Assembly (NCBI RefSeq): GCF_011761495.1
Contig: NZ_JAASRU010000006.1
Coordinates: 112,998-176,997 of the forward strand
DNA from: Alkalibacillus almallahensis
Lineage (GTDB): Bacteria > Bacillota > Bacilli > Bacillales > Alkalibacillaceae
DNA: 64,000 nucleotides
Direction of reading: 5' to 3'
The notes below the pieces were generated by a model, which ran no database searches, had not been told where the DNA came from, and worked only from the letters and a program-made list of their open reading frames with translations. The first letter of the stretch is position 1. Every line of letters begins with the position of its first letter. The position numbers and the translations under genes were made by a program. Below are positions 7,893-17,879 of this stretch, piece by piece.

Positions 7893-9459
7893 TCCCGTCA
7901 TATCCGTTCACAACTACAGCTTTAGCTACGAGACGTTAGACGAACCACTTCTGAACCAACTAAACTTTACGTTATATGAAAATGAAACAACACTTCTAAT
8001 CGGTCCAAGTGGATCTGGTAAGTCTAGCCTATCACTTTGTTTAAACGGATTATATCCTGATGCAGTCGAAGGCACTGCATCAGGGGTGATTCGTTTCCGT
8101 GGTCAACCTGTTCATGATTTCGAAAAAGGACAGATTAATCAACAAATTGGCATCGTGTTCCAAGACCCCGATAGTCAATTTTGTATGATCACCGTTGAAG
8201 ATGAACTCGCTTTTACACTCGAAAATATTCAAACTCCGCGTGAAGAGATGGAAGCGCGAATTGATGAGATATTAATGACAATCGGGATGTATGACTATAA
8301 GCACGAAGCGATTCATACCCTTTCAGGTGGCCAAAAACAAAAAATCGCCCTAGCTTCTGTGCTATTACTAGAACCAGACGTGCTTATTCTCGATGAACCA
8401 ACAGCTAACTTAGACCCGATGAGTCAGCTCGAATTTATTCAGTTAATCGAACAATTACAATCAGCTATGCAACTAACGATTCTTTTAATCGAACATCAAG
8501 CTGATGATTGGCTCTATTTAATCGACCGTGTTCTAGTATTAAGTCGACAAGGGGAACTAATGGAAGATGGTGAAGTCGAATCTATATTCCAAACGAAACA
8601 ACAGCAACTAATCGACCATGGTATTTTCATCCCAAAACAATATCTTAACTCACCACCCATTTCAAAACCGATTAATCATTCAAACAACACAGAGCCGTGT
8701 TTTACGATGGAAAGCACCTCGTTTTCCAGAAAGAACAAACCAATCTTAAAAAATATTAATCTAACACTGAAAAAAGGTGAAATGACAGCAATTGTCGGTG
8801 AAAATGGTGCAGGTAAGTCCACCTTATTACAATTAATGGCAAGGCTCTTACAACCAGAAGCAGGCACCATGACTTTCTTAAACAAGCCACTCACCAAGTG
8901 GAAGGAACAGTCATTACGTCAGCATATGGGATTTGTCTTTCAAAATCCCGAACATCAATTTATTACAGATACGACCTACGAAGAAATCGCCTTTAGCATG
9001 ACATTAAACGGGTATGATGCTGAAACAATCGACACAAGAACTAGAGAATTACTAAGCCATTTTCACTTAATTCATGAACAATCGCAGAATCCTTTCGCCT
9101 TAAGTGGTGGTCAAAAACGACGGCTTAGTGTTGCGACTATGTTAGACGAAACGCCTGATCTATTACTGTTTGACGAGCCGACATTTGGTCAGGATGCCCA
9201 AACGACTCATGAATTAATGGAGATCATGACCGAAATTCAGCAACAAGGTACAACGATTGTATTCGTTACTCATGATATGGATTTAGTCGATCAGTTTTGT
9301 GATTCGGTTTATGTTCTTAATGAACAATCAATACAATATCACGGGCACCCAGCTAAGCTGTGGGAACATGATGAGTTATTAAACCAGGCAAGATTAAGAA
9401 AACCATTTCGACTGGAAATGCGGGAGAAAGTTGGTGTTGCTCATGATCTCGGCCATTAA
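7873..9459 (+). CDS. ykoD: ECF transporter ATPase YkoD, two ABC domains in one chain
   Basis: 528 residues with two complete ABC cassettes. The first has Walker A GPSGSGKSS, signature LSGGQKQK and Walker B VLILDEPTANLD. The second has Walker A GENGAGKST, signature LSGGQKRR and Walker B LLLFDEPTFGQD. Each carries the ECF-type Q-loop FQDPDSQF or FQNPEHQF. Fusion of the two ATPases is normal for YkoD. The start is GTG 7873; the ribosome site GGAG lies about 12 bases upstream inside ykoE. Confidence 0.94.
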   Translation: MNKMQLSPVISVHNYSFSYETLDEPLLNQLNFTLYENETTLLIGPSGSGKSSLSLCLNGLYPDAVEGTASGVIRFRGQPVHDFEKGQINQQIGIVFQDPDSQFCMITVEDELAFTLENIQTPREEMEARIDEILMTIGMYDYKHEAIHTLSGGQKQKIALASVLLLEPDVLILDEPTANLDPMSQLEFIQLIEQLQSAMQLTILLIEHQADDWLYLIDRVLVLSRQGELMEDGEVESIFQTKQQQLIDHGIFIPKQYLNSPPISKPINHSNNTEPCFTMESTSFSRKNKPILKNINLTLKKGEMTAIVGENGAGKSTLLQLMARLLQPEAGTMTFLNKPLTKWKEQSLRQHMGFVFQNPEHQFITDTTYEEIAFSMTLNGYDAETIDTRTRELLSHFHLIHEQSQNPFALSGGQKRRLSVATMLDETPDLLLFDEPTFGQDAQTTHELMEIMTEIQQQGTTIVFVTHDMDLVDQFCDSVYVLNEQSIQYHGHPAKLWEHDELLNQARLRKPFRLEMREKVGVAHDLGH

Positions 9460-10225
9460 CCCCACTGTTAAAGCAATTGCGGTGTTGATTCCTGGTATTT
9501 TACTAGGTCTAACATTTGATGTGTTCACACCACTTGTTTATTTAATTTTTATTTTAACTGTGACCTTATTACTGTCAGACATTCCCTTTAAACGATGGAT
9601 TAAATTTTTCGTTCCGTTCCTTTTATTTATCGCATCGTTTTCTTGGGCACGTTTACTATACACCAGCGAAACATTCCAAAATGGATCCGTGCTGTTTTCA
9701 TTTTGGACATTCGAAGTAACCACAGGTGGTCTTCTTGTTGCGATTAGTTTGGCATTAAGGTCGCTATGTTTTATTGCCTTGTCACTACTATTTATCATGA
9801 CAACAGATTCGACGAAATTTATGTTAAGTCTCATGCAACAATTGCGACTCTCACCGAAAATCACGTATGGCGTGTTAGCGGGTTACCGTTTCTTACCGAC
9901 ATTCAAACATGAACTTGAAGTTCTAAGGCAAGCTCATCGCGTTCGTGGAGTGGGTCGGGCAAAAGGCATTCGAGGCCGCATTAGACAATTTAAACGTTAC
10001 AGCATTCCCTTGCTCGCTAATTCAATTCGTAAAGCTGAACGCGTCGCTAACGCTATGGAATCAAAAGGATTTACAGGGGAACATGATCGAACACATTATC
10101 ACCAAATGACGGTCACCAAACGAGATTGGCGTTTTCTCGGTATGATGGTTGGCGCCCTATTCTTGGCGTTTGCTGCATCATACTATTTCGGATATTTAAA
10201 TATTTTCGGTTATCAAGTAAACTAA
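9434..10225 (+). CDS. ykoC: ECF transporter transmembrane subunit YkoC (T component)
   Basis: About 263 residues with five or six membrane helices. The coupling motif AHRVRGVGRAKG (around residue 175) and a second arginine-rich segment, RKAERVANAMESKGF, match the two Ala-Arg-Gly-type signatures of ECF T components. The N-terminus is ambiguous: TTG 9431, GTG 9434 and ATG 9443 are all in frame. GGGAG at 9422 gives GTG 9434 the best spacing. It overlaps ykoD by 26 bases. Last gene of the TPP-regulated operon. Confidence 0.92.
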   Translation: MLLMISAINPTVKAIAVLIPGILLGLTFDVFTPLVYLIFILTVTLLLSDIPFKRWIKFFVPFLLFIASFSWARLLYTSETFQNGSVLFSFWTFEVTTGGLLVAISLALRSLCFIALSLLFIMTTDSTKFMLSLMQQLRLSPKITYGVLAGYRFLPTFKHELEVLRQAHRVRGVGRAKGIRGRIRQFKRYSIPLLANSIRKAERVANAMESKGFTGEHDRTHYHQMTVTKRDWRFLGMMVGALFLAFAASYYFGYLNIFGYQVN

Positions 10226-10336
10226 ATAAAATATAATAGTGAACTGTACCATTGTAAAGTCAGTAATTAACCATTGAACGTGACTAATAAAAGGAAATCC
10301 TGGTCATTGTCTTATAAGTTCCCAAAAAAATAATTT

Positions 10337-10363
10337 AGGTCATATTCATTAAGAATATGACCT
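10337..10363. repeat. Perfect hairpin without U tract after ykoC
   Basis: AGGTCATATTC, a 5-nt loop, GAATATGACCT. It lies about 110 bases after ykoC. No T run follows on the plus strand, so it may be a weak terminator, a 3'-end stabiliser or a binding site for a dimeric protein. The rest of 10226-10430 shows nothing I can name. Confidence 0.5.
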
Positions 10364-10450
10364 ATTACATAAATTGATTTGAGACCAGTACATCTGTGTT
10401 AAATGCCCCAATTAAGATGGTCGAAAATGGATAATAAAGGAGTGATTGAT

Positions 10451-10747
10451 ATGTGGAATAAAATATTTTTTTTTAGTACATATGGCCTTTTTGTTCCGAT
10501 CATTATATTTACAGAACTTTCTATGTTCGAATATTATACGCCGGATTCAAAACGAATAACCATCATATTTTTTATTTATTTTTACTTATCGGCCCCCATT
10601 TTTATTGTAGGAGAAAAACTCAATGTATTTAGTCCAGGTCCATCTAAACACAGGATAATTATTAATTCTTTATTACTTGTTTGGGTCGTTGGTTTAATTG
10701 TATTCGCTTATTTTATTATGCCAAATGTGGTTGAATTTGATTTATAG
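10451..10747 (+). CDS. Small membrane protein, unknown function
   Basis: 98 residues with three hydrophobic helices (about 5-24, 36-52 and 68-90). The frame is open from 10403, but ATG 10451 has the only good ribosome site, AAAGGAGTG. No family recognised. Low G+C and aromatic-rich. It stands alone between ykoC and the convergent phosphodiesterase gene. Confidence 0.6.
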   Translation: MWNKIFFFSTYGLFVPIIIFTELSMFEYYTPDSKRITIIFFIYFYLSAPIFIVGEKLNVFSPGPSKHRIIINSLLLVWVVGLIVFAYFIMPNVVEFDL

Positions 10748-10856
10748 GTTGGCATTTACATTCTCCTTCAATTTAATAGTAGTTAATTCTGCATCACATT
10801 AAGAGAACTTCCATGTTTTCATGAAGCTTATTTTTTAATGGAGATTATTTAAAGTT

Positions 10857-10895
10857 CATAAAAAATCAGGCTGCCGAAAAAATGTCGACAACCTG
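10857..10895 (-). terminator. Rho-independent terminator for the phosphodiesterase gene
   Basis: On the minus strand CAGGTTGTCGA pairs fully, including G-U pairs, with TCGGCAGCCTG, then ATTTTTTATG. The G-U pairs work only on the minus strand, so the direction is clear. Confidence 0.75.
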
Positions 10896-10922
10896 AATCT
10901 GGACCACTGCCAGCTTTTATCT

Positions 10923-12692
10923 TTATTGTCTAATTTCAATCATTCTTAAAACCACATCAGGTGTTTTCGTGATAATCCCATCCACATCGTACTGTAAGAC
11001 TTGGTTCGCTGTTCGGTCGATATTCGTGGACCAGACCCAAATACCATAACCATCGCGTTTGAGCTCATTCACTAGATCATCTGACAACATGGTTTGATGA
11101 ACCGTATAAAAATCGACATCTAATCGAGATAAATCCCCTACTGCCGTGAATACAATCTGACCAATTTCAATCTCTTCATTTTCATCTCTTATGGATTGTA
11201 AAAACTGATTATTGAACGATTGAACATACGTTTCGCCAATCATTTCTTTTTCTTCAAGCAAGATTGCTAAATTTCGTGCTAAAGCTTCCTCATTTTCATC
11301 GGGTTTAACATCTAGTAGTAATTTAACGCCTGCTTCTTGAGCGACCTCAAAAACATCCTCCAATCTAGGAATCGATTCACCCGCAAATTCTTCAGAAAAT
11401 GAAGAACCAATATCATGAGTCCGTAATTCGTTATAAGTTAAATCACTCACGCGTTCAGGCGCTCCTGCTGTCCGCAGTAAAGTTTTGTCATGGTGTAATA
11501 CCAATACGTTATCTCGTGTTAATTGCACGTCGACTTCGACCACATTCAAGCCTTGTTCAATGGCTGATTCAACAGCACTCATCGAATTCTCTGGAGCATT
11601 CTTTGAGTCCCCTCGGTGCGCCGCCACTTCAACATTCCAATCTAAGTAAACAAGATTGCCGCTTATTGTTTGGTTATAAGCAAATACACCTGTGACATAG
11701 ACGATGACCAATAATGAGATTAATAATCGTCTACGTCTAAAAAATGAATAAGCTTTGCGCTCAGCAACCGCCAACCTTATACTACGTGATAATTCCAGGT
11801 CATCCGTTACTTCTTGTTCTTCTTCATGTTTGTACTGATAGAATAAACGAGTCAACATAATCACATTGACAGGAATTAAAACAAGCGTCGATAAAGTCGC
11901 AATAATACTTGTGATCGTCACCAAGTAATGTTCAATTAATTCTCCGATGATCGTCCCCGTCATGACATTCGGAATTAGAGATAGCAAATACAATATGAAC
12001 GTACTCGCTACAACAATAAGGACATTAATCGATAAAACATTAATTAGAATCGATTTTTGATGACGCTTGGTTAATTTCATGCTGCGTTTGATTGCATGTC
12101 GAACATTGTTTTTTTCAATAACAATAAAATGAATCACGAAAATCCAACGCAAAATTATATAAAGAACAAACATTAATATGGAGAAATACACTGCCAACGA
12201 AACATAGGATAAAGATAAGTGACCCGAGTATAAAATCGACATATTCAAGTCATAGACAATTTCGTTTAGCGGTGTTCTGATAAATGGCGTGAGTAATAAC
12301 AGCACTAGAATCAAAGGCAGCACACTAATGCTTAACAATTTTTTCGCTCGTGCAAACCCTGTTATAAGGGCATTAGCCACGGTAATTGGTTTTTTAAAGT
12401 ATTGTTTCTGAGCAATCACAATAAATACAGCGAATTGTATAAATAATAATATAAAAACGATGAGTCCAACTAATATTAATATCGAGATGCCCGTGTAACT
12501 CAGTGCCACTGAGTAAACTTCATTATTAATTAGTGTAGGGGCATCAATATACACAAGAATACGGTTAAAAAAGATCGAAGCCACGGGTACAAAAATAAAG
12601 CTCGTCAGTAACATGTAAAAAATAGCAAACGCTAAATGTTGTGGGTATGTTGTTTTAAAGTCATCTAAGCTGCGTTTAAACAAGCGAAACAT
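10923..12692 (-). CDS. Membrane-anchored glycerophosphodiester phosphodiesterase
   Basis: About 589 residues. Residues 1-340 hold eight or so membrane helices of the glycerophosphodiesterase membrane domain. Residues about 350-585 form the GDPD TIM barrel, with catalytic motif AAHRGDSKNAPENS, metal ligands in VVEVDVQLTRDN and the second His in LVLHHD. The product would hydrolyse glycerophosphodiesters, releasing glycerol-3-phosphate at the membrane surface; the family has also been linked to lipoteichoic acid and lipid turnover. ATG 12692 follows AGGTGGAGGG. Single gene with its own terminator. Confidence 0.9.
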   Translation of the reverse strand: MFRLFKRSLDDFKTTYPQHLAFAIFYMLLTSFIFVPVASIFFNRILVYIDAPTLINNEVYSVALSYTGISILILVGLIVFILLFIQFAVFIVIAQKQYFKKPITVANALITGFARAKKLLSISVLPLILVLLLLTPFIRTPLNEIVYDLNMSILYSGHLSLSYVSLAVYFSILMFVLYIILRWIFVIHFIVIEKNNVRHAIKRSMKLTKRHQKSILINVLSINVLIVVASTFILYLLSLIPNVMTGTIIGELIEHYLVTITSIIATLSTLVLIPVNVIMLTRLFYQYKHEEEQEVTDDLELSRSIRLAVAERKAYSFFRRRRLLISLLVIVYVTGVFAYNQTISGNLVYLDWNVEVAAHRGDSKNAPENSMSAVESAIEQGLNVVEVDVQLTRDNVLVLHHDKTLLRTAGAPERVSDLTYNELRTHDIGSSFSEEFAGESIPRLEDVFEVAQEAGVKLLLDVKPDENEEALARNLAILLEEKEMIGETYVQSFNNQFLQSIRDENEEIEIGQIVFTAVGDLSRLDVDFYTVHQTMLSDDLVNELKRDGYGIWVWSTNIDRTANQVLQYDVDGIITKTPDVVLRMIEIRQ

Positions 12693-12806
12693 ATGACCCT
12701 CCACCTCGACTTATTAATACGTGAAACTTCCCTATTATAGCTTATGCTAAACGATTAGCCCTGCAAACACAATTAAGAAACAATAACATATTTTTAAGTT
12801 TTTATG

Positions 12807-12835
12807 TTGACATTGTCATCTCATTCAATTATGCT
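12807..12835 (+). promoter_or_regulatory. trp operon promoter (sigma-A)
   Basis: TTGACA, 17-bp spacer, TATGCT. It sits just before the first T-box leader, so transcription would start near 12842. Confidence 0.7.
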
Positions 12836-12847
12836 ATGAATTAAATC

Positions 12848-13142
12848 TTAAAACGGATTGGCAAAGATGAAGAGAAGTAATTCAGCCTGTCACTTCAGAG
12901 AGCTAGTGGTTGCTGTAAACTAGCGTGAACGACTGAACGAATGGACTTCTGAGCCTCCAACCGAACGCTTAATAGGAGTTATTAAGGTTGGCGAATGTCT
13001 CATCGTTACAAGAGACGCGTATTAAAGCTTTCACGCTTCGATACGACTAAGTGGACTGCAACGGTAGCAGTCAAACAAGGTGGCACCACGGGTATTCCGT
13101 CCTTTTCTATAAGGATAGAATACCCTTTTTTTATGATTAAAA
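12848..13142 (+). promoter_or_regulatory. T-box leader 1, tryptophan-specific
   Basis: It begins with a Stem I region carrying the AGTA-type motif (GAGAAGTAAT) and GAGAGCTAG. The specifier context is GAATGGACTT, with codon TGG at 12942-12944. The T-box is AAGGTGGCACCACG (about 13077-13090). The UGGN element reads TGGC, complementary to a tRNA ending GCCA, as bacterial tRNA-Trp does. A terminator, GGGTATTC.../...GAATACCC plus T run (13090-13142), completes it. Confidence 0.93.
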
Positions 13143-13154
13143 TCACTATAGACT

Positions 13155-13462
13155 AAATCGTTGAGTAAGAGGAGTAGACGATTCGGATTCATGACAGAGA
13201 GCTAGCGATGGTGAGATGCTAGCATGATACGATTCGTTGAATGGACTTACGAGAGGTTCTCTGAACTCGAGTATGAGAGCCCGGCATTCCACCGTTAACA
13301 GGATAGGGTATCGGAAGGATTATTATTTTCCCCTTTTTAAAACCATTAATCCTTCCCGTACCCGAAATGAAGTGGAGCAAGTGTTAATCACGTGTTCAAT
13401 AGAGGTGGCACCGCGAGCCGATCGTCCTCTGCATACAGCTGAAGTATGCAGGGGATTTTTTT
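13155..13462 (+). promoter_or_regulatory. T-box leader 2, tryptophan-specific, in tandem
   Basis: A second complete T-box: Stem I with GGAGTAGACG and GAGAGCTAGC, the identical specifier context GAATGGACTT (TGG at 13242-13244) and T-box AGGTGGCACCGCG (13402-13414). Its own terminator is TCCTCTGCATAC/GTATGCAGGGGA plus seven Ts (13425-13462). trpE begins 28 bases later. Both leaders must be read through to express the operon. Confidence 0.93.
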
Positions 13463-13489
13463 ATACCATAATCAGGAGGTCAATAACCT

Positions 13490-14863
13490 ATGAAATATCG
13501 TCACGACGTAATTGAAGGCGACCAAAATACACCTATTTCAATATACTCTAACTTAACAGGAAATCGAAAATTTCTTTTAGAAAGCTCTTTGAAACATGAA
13601 GATAATGGCCGTTTTTCATTTATTGGAGCGAATCCATTCTATGAATTTATCGCATACGGTAATCAAATTACAGAAACTGATTTAATCAACGAACAAAGTA
13701 CAACAACAAGGCAAGATCCATTAATTGCTTTAAATGCCTTAATTGATGAACAGGTCACATTAGATATCGAAATTCCTTTTTTCGCAGGGGGAGTTGGTTA
13801 TCTGGCTTATGACTTAGGGAAGCAATTCGAATCAATCGGAATTAATCAGCACGATGATGCCAACATGCCCGATGTTCATCTTATGTTTTATGAAAAAGTC
13901 GTGGTTTATGATCATTTATTACAAAATATTCATTGTTTCATCTTTGATCGTTGGATTACTGGAGAATCAATTGATTTCGAGACCGAAGCTAACCGCCTAT
14001 TGCATGATATTCAGTCAGGACAGCCAGAAGATGAAACTGCCTTTACATTAGGTGAGTTTCAGTCCAACTTTTCTCAAGCTAAATATAAACAGTACGTAGA
14101 TCTAATTAAAGAGAGGATTAAAGCAGGTGATGTCTTTCAAACAGTGTTATCGCAAAGATTGACTGCAACATGCTCAGGTGACGCCTTTCAATTCTATCGA
14201 CAACTTCGTAAACAAAATCCATCGCCATATATGTATTATATCGATTTTGTAGATTATCAAATAATCGGCGCATCTCCTGAAAGTCTCGTCAAAGCACAAG
14301 ACAGAACCGTTTCGACCAATCCTATCGCTGGTACAAGGAAAAGAGGTCAAAATCCTGACGAAGACCAGGCACTTGCAGACGAATTGCTCGCAGACGAAAA
14401 GGAGATTGCTGAACATCAAATGTTAGTCGATTTAGGTCGTCACGATATTGGCAGAATCGCAAAACCTGGCACCATTACTTTAACCAAATACATGGTGATT
14501 GAACGCTATCGATTTGTTATGCATATTGTTTCCGAAGTCAGTGGCCAAATGAATCCTGACATATCATCTCTTGAAGCATTAAAGGCCACTTTACCTGCTG
14601 GAACAGTAAGTGGTGCACCGAAGATTAGAGCTATGCAATTATTAAATGACTTAGAGCCAACTAAACGCGGTGCCTACTCAGGTGCTGTAGGTTATTTGAA
14701 CATTAACGGTAACTTAGATTTTGCCTTAGCGATTCGAACGATGATTATTAAAGACGGTCTAGCACATGTGCAAGCAGGCGCAGGTGTCGTACATGACTCT
14801 GATCCCGAAAGCGAGTATCAAGAAACATTAAACAAAGCCAAAGCGCTTATGGAGGTGTTATAA
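13490..14863 (+). CDS. trpE: Anthranilate synthase component I
   Basis: 457 residues. Catalyses chorismate plus ammonia to anthranilate. The N-terminal feedback site LLESS (residues 30-34) should bind tryptophan. The chorismate-binding C-terminal domain shows RIKAGDVFQTVLSQR, NPSPYMYY, GASPESLV, NPIAGTRKRG, DEKEIAEHQMLVDLGRHDIG and LPAGTVSGAPKIRAMQ. ATG 13490 lies after AGGAGGTC. First gene of trpEGDCFBA, controlled by tandem T-boxes. Its stop codon abuts the trpG start. Confidence 0.97.
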   Translation: MKYRHDVIEGDQNTPISIYSNLTGNRKFLLESSLKHEDNGRFSFIGANPFYEFIAYGNQITETDLINEQSTTTRQDPLIALNALIDEQVTLDIEIPFFAGGVGYLAYDLGKQFESIGINQHDDANMPDVHLMFYEKVVVYDHLLQNIHCFIFDRWITGESIDFETEANRLLHDIQSGQPEDETAFTLGEFQSNFSQAKYKQYVDLIKERIKAGDVFQTVLSQRLTATCSGDAFQFYRQLRKQNPSPYMYYIDFVDYQIIGASPESLVKAQDRTVSTNPIAGTRKRGQNPDEDQALADELLADEKEIAEHQMLVDLGRHDIGRIAKPGTITLTKYMVIERYRFVMHIVSEVSGQMNPDISSLEALKATLPAGTVSGAPKIRAMQLLNDLEPTKRGAYSGAVGYLNINGNLDFALAIRTMIIKDGLAHVQAGAGVVHDSDPESEYQETLNKAKALMEVL

Positions 14864-15472
14864 ATGATCCTGCTCATCGATCATGACGATTCATTTACGT
14901 ATAACTTATATCAATATCTAGAAGAACTCGGCGTAACTGTTATCGTAAAACGGCACAACAACATTGATATCACCACAATCAACGAACTTAATCCAACAGC
15001 AATCGTCCTATCACCTGGGCCAGGGAAACCTGATGATTACCCGAACACAGGCGAGATCGTTAATGAATATTATCAGTCGATGCCGATCTTAGGCGTCTGT
15101 CTAGGTCATCAGATCATTGCCGCTACATTCGGAGCTGAGGTCAAGAAAGCCGATATTATTATGCACGGAAAGAAATCGTTAATTCTTCATAAAGGACACG
15201 GTCTTTTCAGTTACCTAAGTCAGCCCTTACATGTCATGCGTTACCATTCACTCGTTGTTGACGAAAAAACCGTCCCTCCCTTTTTCAAACGGCAAGCTAT
15301 ATCGATGGATGACGGTGAATTAATGGCCATCACACATGACAATTACCCATTGTTTGGTATCCAGTTCCATCCTGAATCGATTGGAACAGCAGAAGGCAAA
15401 CAAGTCTTAGACCGTTTTCTGAATCATACGCGAAAGGAGAATCTTCATGGAACAACTTCAGAAATTAATTAA
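14864..15472 (+). CDS. trpG: Anthranilate synthase glutamine amidotransferase component
   Basis: 202 residues, class I amidotransferase. Nucleophile Cys79 in GVCLGHQ, and His/Glu in FHPES near residue 170. It supplies ammonia to TrpE. In B. subtilis this subunit is encoded in the folate operon and shared; here it sits inside the trp operon, so it is presumably tryptophan-dedicated, unless no other pabA copy exists. It starts directly at the trpE stop and overlaps trpD by 26 bases. Confidence 0.95.
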   Translation: MILLIDHDDSFTYNLYQYLEELGVTVIVKRHNNIDITTINELNPTAIVLSPGPGKPDDYPNTGEIVNEYYQSMPILGVCLGHQIIAATFGAEVKKADIIMHGKKSLILHKGHGLFSYLSQPLHVMRYHSLVVDEKTVPPFFKRQAISMDDGELMAITHDNYPLFGIQFHPESIGTAEGKQVLDRFLNHTRKENLHGTTSEIN

Positions 15473-16472
15473 TGGTGAAAAACTAACTCAAAATGAAATG
15501 ACATCAGTCGCTTATCAACTATTCGACGAACAAACCACCGAAAGTGAAATCGCCTCTGTCCTAACCGCCTTAAAAGTACGCGGTGAATCAGTCGAAGAAA
15601 TCACAGCCATTGTTGAAGTTCTACGTGACAAAGCCATGCCGATTCAAAAACATTTGGCAGATGTCACAGATAATTGCGGAACAGGTGGTGATGGCGCACA
15701 CACCTTTAATATTAGCACAACGTCAGCCTTCGTATTAGCTGGCGCTGGGGCGAAAGTTGCTAAACACGGTAACCGTAGCGTTTCAAGCCGTACTGGAAGC
15801 GCGGATGTTTTAGAAGAACTCGGGGTTGCGCTCGATTTTACAAGTGATGAAGTCGAGCATTTAATCGAGACGAATGGAATCGCTTTTCTTTTCGCACCTC
15901 ATGTGCATCATCAATTAAAACGTATTATGCAGGTCCGAAAAGCATTAAACGTACCAACCATTTTTAATCTAATTGGTCCTTTAACAAATCCAGTTGCCTT
16001 AGATACGCAATTCCTAGGCGTTTACCGTCGCGATATGTTAATGCAAATGGCAGCTGTCCTACAACGTCTAGGTAGAAAACGTAGCGTTGTCGTTAATGGA
16101 GCTGGTCACACTGATGAAGCAACACTTGCAGGCGAAAATCATTTTGTCTTATTAGATGAAGGCGAACTCATTTCATTCACCTTAAGTCCAGAAGATGTTG
16201 GTCTAAACACGTATTCAAACGAAGCCATTGTCGGCGGTGATTCGAAAGATAATGCTCGTATATTGCTAGACGTGTTAAATGGCGAGCGTGGTCCTTATTT
16301 CGAAACCACCTTATTCAATGCAGGAATCGGATTATTTGCCGCTAATAAAACAAACTCAATCCGCGAAGGAGTCGATCTAGCACGAGAAGCAATCGACTCA
16401 GGCAAAGCCTTAGCTAAACTTAATCACCTCACCCATTTCAGTGAGGAGCGTAAACGAAAGGGGATTTCATAA
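15447..16472 (+). CDS. trpD: Anthranilate phosphoribosyltransferase
   Basis: 341 residues. Transfers phosphoribose from PRPP to anthranilate. The PRPP-binding GTGGDGAHTFNIST (about residues 77-90), KHGNRSVSSRTGSADVLEELG and the later NGAGHTDEATL are all present. ATG 15447 follows AAAGGAG within trpG. It overlaps trpC by one base. Confidence 0.96.
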   Translation: MEQLQKLINGEKLTQNEMTSVAYQLFDEQTTESEIASVLTALKVRGESVEEITAIVEVLRDKAMPIQKHLADVTDNCGTGGDGAHTFNISTTSAFVLAGAGAKVAKHGNRSVSSRTGSADVLEELGVALDFTSDEVEHLIETNGIAFLFAPHVHHQLKRIMQVRKALNVPTIFNLIGPLTNPVALDTQFLGVYRRDMLMQMAAVLQRLGRKRSVVVNGAGHTDEATLAGENHFVLLDEGELISFTLSPEDVGLNTYSNEAIVGGDSKDNARILLDVLNGERGPYFETTLFNAGIGLFAANKTNSIREGVDLAREAIDSGKALAKLNHLTHFSEERKRKGIS

Positions 16473-17269
16473 TGGATACATTTCTCGACCGGATCTTAGA
16501 TAAGAAAAGCGAAGAGATTCAAGCACTTTATGACCAGGACATTTTAATAAATCAACCATTACCAGTCTCAACTAAACCGTCATTATATGAAACATTTAAA
16601 CAGGACGATCAGTTATCAATTATTGCAGAAATCAAACGTGCCTCACCTTCGAAAGGCGATATCAACTTAGGAATCGAGCCACCTGAACAGGCGCGATTAT
16701 ATGAAGAATCAGGTGCTTCGGCGATTTCCGTATTAACAGATGAACCTTACTTTAAAGGGTCAATCGAGGATTTAAATCATGTTCAATCAAAGGTGAACTT
16801 ACCTGTTTTATGTAAGGATTTCATTCTCGACCCCATTCAATTAAAACGGGCCAAACAAGCAGGAGCGAGCGTTGTCTTATTAATTGCCGCAGCCCTATCA
16901 CCTGAACGATTACAGTATTTATACGATGAAGCTATTAACCTTGGATTAGAAGTACTGCTTGAAGTACACAATTCAGCAGAATTAAACCTAGCTTTAGCAA
17001 CAGGAGCTACCATCATTGGTATTAACAACCGCGATCTGACGACATTTCAAGTTGATTTAGACACAACTGAAACACTAATTAACCAAATCGACGACCCAGA
17101 CATTGTCGTTATTAGCGAAAGCGGCTTTAAAACTTCTGATGATGCCAAACAAGTCGCAGATATAGGGGCAGATGGCATATTAGTCGGAGAATCCTTTATG
17201 AAAAGCGATAACGTCTCAGAAGCACTTAGTGAGATGCGTGTCTCAACCACAAGGAGGGTTCAATCATGA
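16472..17269 (+). CDS. trpC: Indole-3-glycerol phosphate synthase
   Basis: 265 residues, one TIM barrel. Catalytic EIKRASPSKGDI (about residues 52-63), VLCKDFILDP, LLEVHNSAEL, IGINNRDLTTFQVD and VISESGF line up with the family. A separate protein here, not fused to TrpF. It overlaps trpD by 1 base and trpF by 4. Confidence 0.96.
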   Translation: MDTFLDRILDKKSEEIQALYDQDILINQPLPVSTKPSLYETFKQDDQLSIIAEIKRASPSKGDINLGIEPPEQARLYEESGASAISVLTDEPYFKGSIEDLNHVQSKVNLPVLCKDFILDPIQLKRAKQAGASVVLLIAAALSPERLQYLYDEAINLGLEVLLEVHNSAELNLALATGATIIGINNRDLTTFQVDLDTTETLINQIDDPDIVVISESGFKTSDDAKQVADIGADGILVGESFMKSDNVSEALSEMRVSTTRRVQS

Positions 17270-17877
17270 CTGGGGTAAAAATTTGTGGCATTCGTCAAAC
17301 AAGTCATGCAGAAGCAGCAGAAACATCGGGAGCTGATATGATTGGGTTCGTCTTTGCTGAGAGCAAACGAAAAGTGTCAATTGAGCAAGCCAAGCATATC
17401 GCGTCAACACTGCCAGCATCTATCCAAAAAGTAGGTGTCTTTGTTAATGCATCGAAAGACACTTTAGAACAAACAGCTTATGAAGTTGGCTTAGATTATG
17501 TGCAATTACACGGGGATGAACCACCTGAGTTTTGTGAGCAATTGAATGTTCCCTATATTAAATCGTTTCGGATTAATACAGTGGCAGATTTAGAGAAAAC
17601 CAAGCCATATACGAAAGCGAGTTACTTATTACTCGATAGCGCAAGTGGTCCTTATCAAGGCGGGAATGGCACGACTTTCGATTGGAGTGTTTTAGATCAT
17701 CTACCATTCGACCGAAGTCAACTGATTCTCGCAGGTGGCCTTAACACACGTAATATTAATCAAGCGATTGAACAAACAACACCAGCGATCGTGGATGTCT
17801 CAAGTGGTGTTGAACAAGACGGACAAAAAAGTAATCAATTAATCAAGAATTTTATTAAACTTGTAAAGGAGAGCTAA
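17266..17877 (+). CDS. trpF: Phosphoribosylanthranilate isomerase
   Basis: 203 residues. Catalytic Cys in VKICGIRQ (residue 6-7) and Asp in [20 protein letters not shown] (about residue 126). Carries out the Amadori rearrangement before TrpC. Start ATG 17266 overlaps the trpC stop, ATGA type, with AAGGAGG upstream. Confidence 0.95.
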   Translation: MTGVKICGIRQTSHAEAAETSGADMIGFVFAESKRKVSIEQAKHIASTLPASIQKVGVFVNASKDTLEQTAYEVGLDYVQLHGDEPPEFCEQLNVPYIKSFRINTVADLEKTKPYTKASYLLLDSASGPYQGGNGTTFDWSVLDHLPFDRSQLILAGGLNTRNINQAIEQTTPAIVDVSSGVEQDGQKSNQLIKNFIKLVKES

Positions 17878-17879
17878 CC

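Noticed and set aside
9538..9864. 108-codon frame antisense to ykoC
   Set aside because: Shadow of a well-supported membrane protein gene; no ribosome site or promoter.
13237..13515. Open frame of 92 codons before trpE
   Set aside because: It lies inside the second T-box leader; the sequence is explained by the specifier, T-box and terminator elements.
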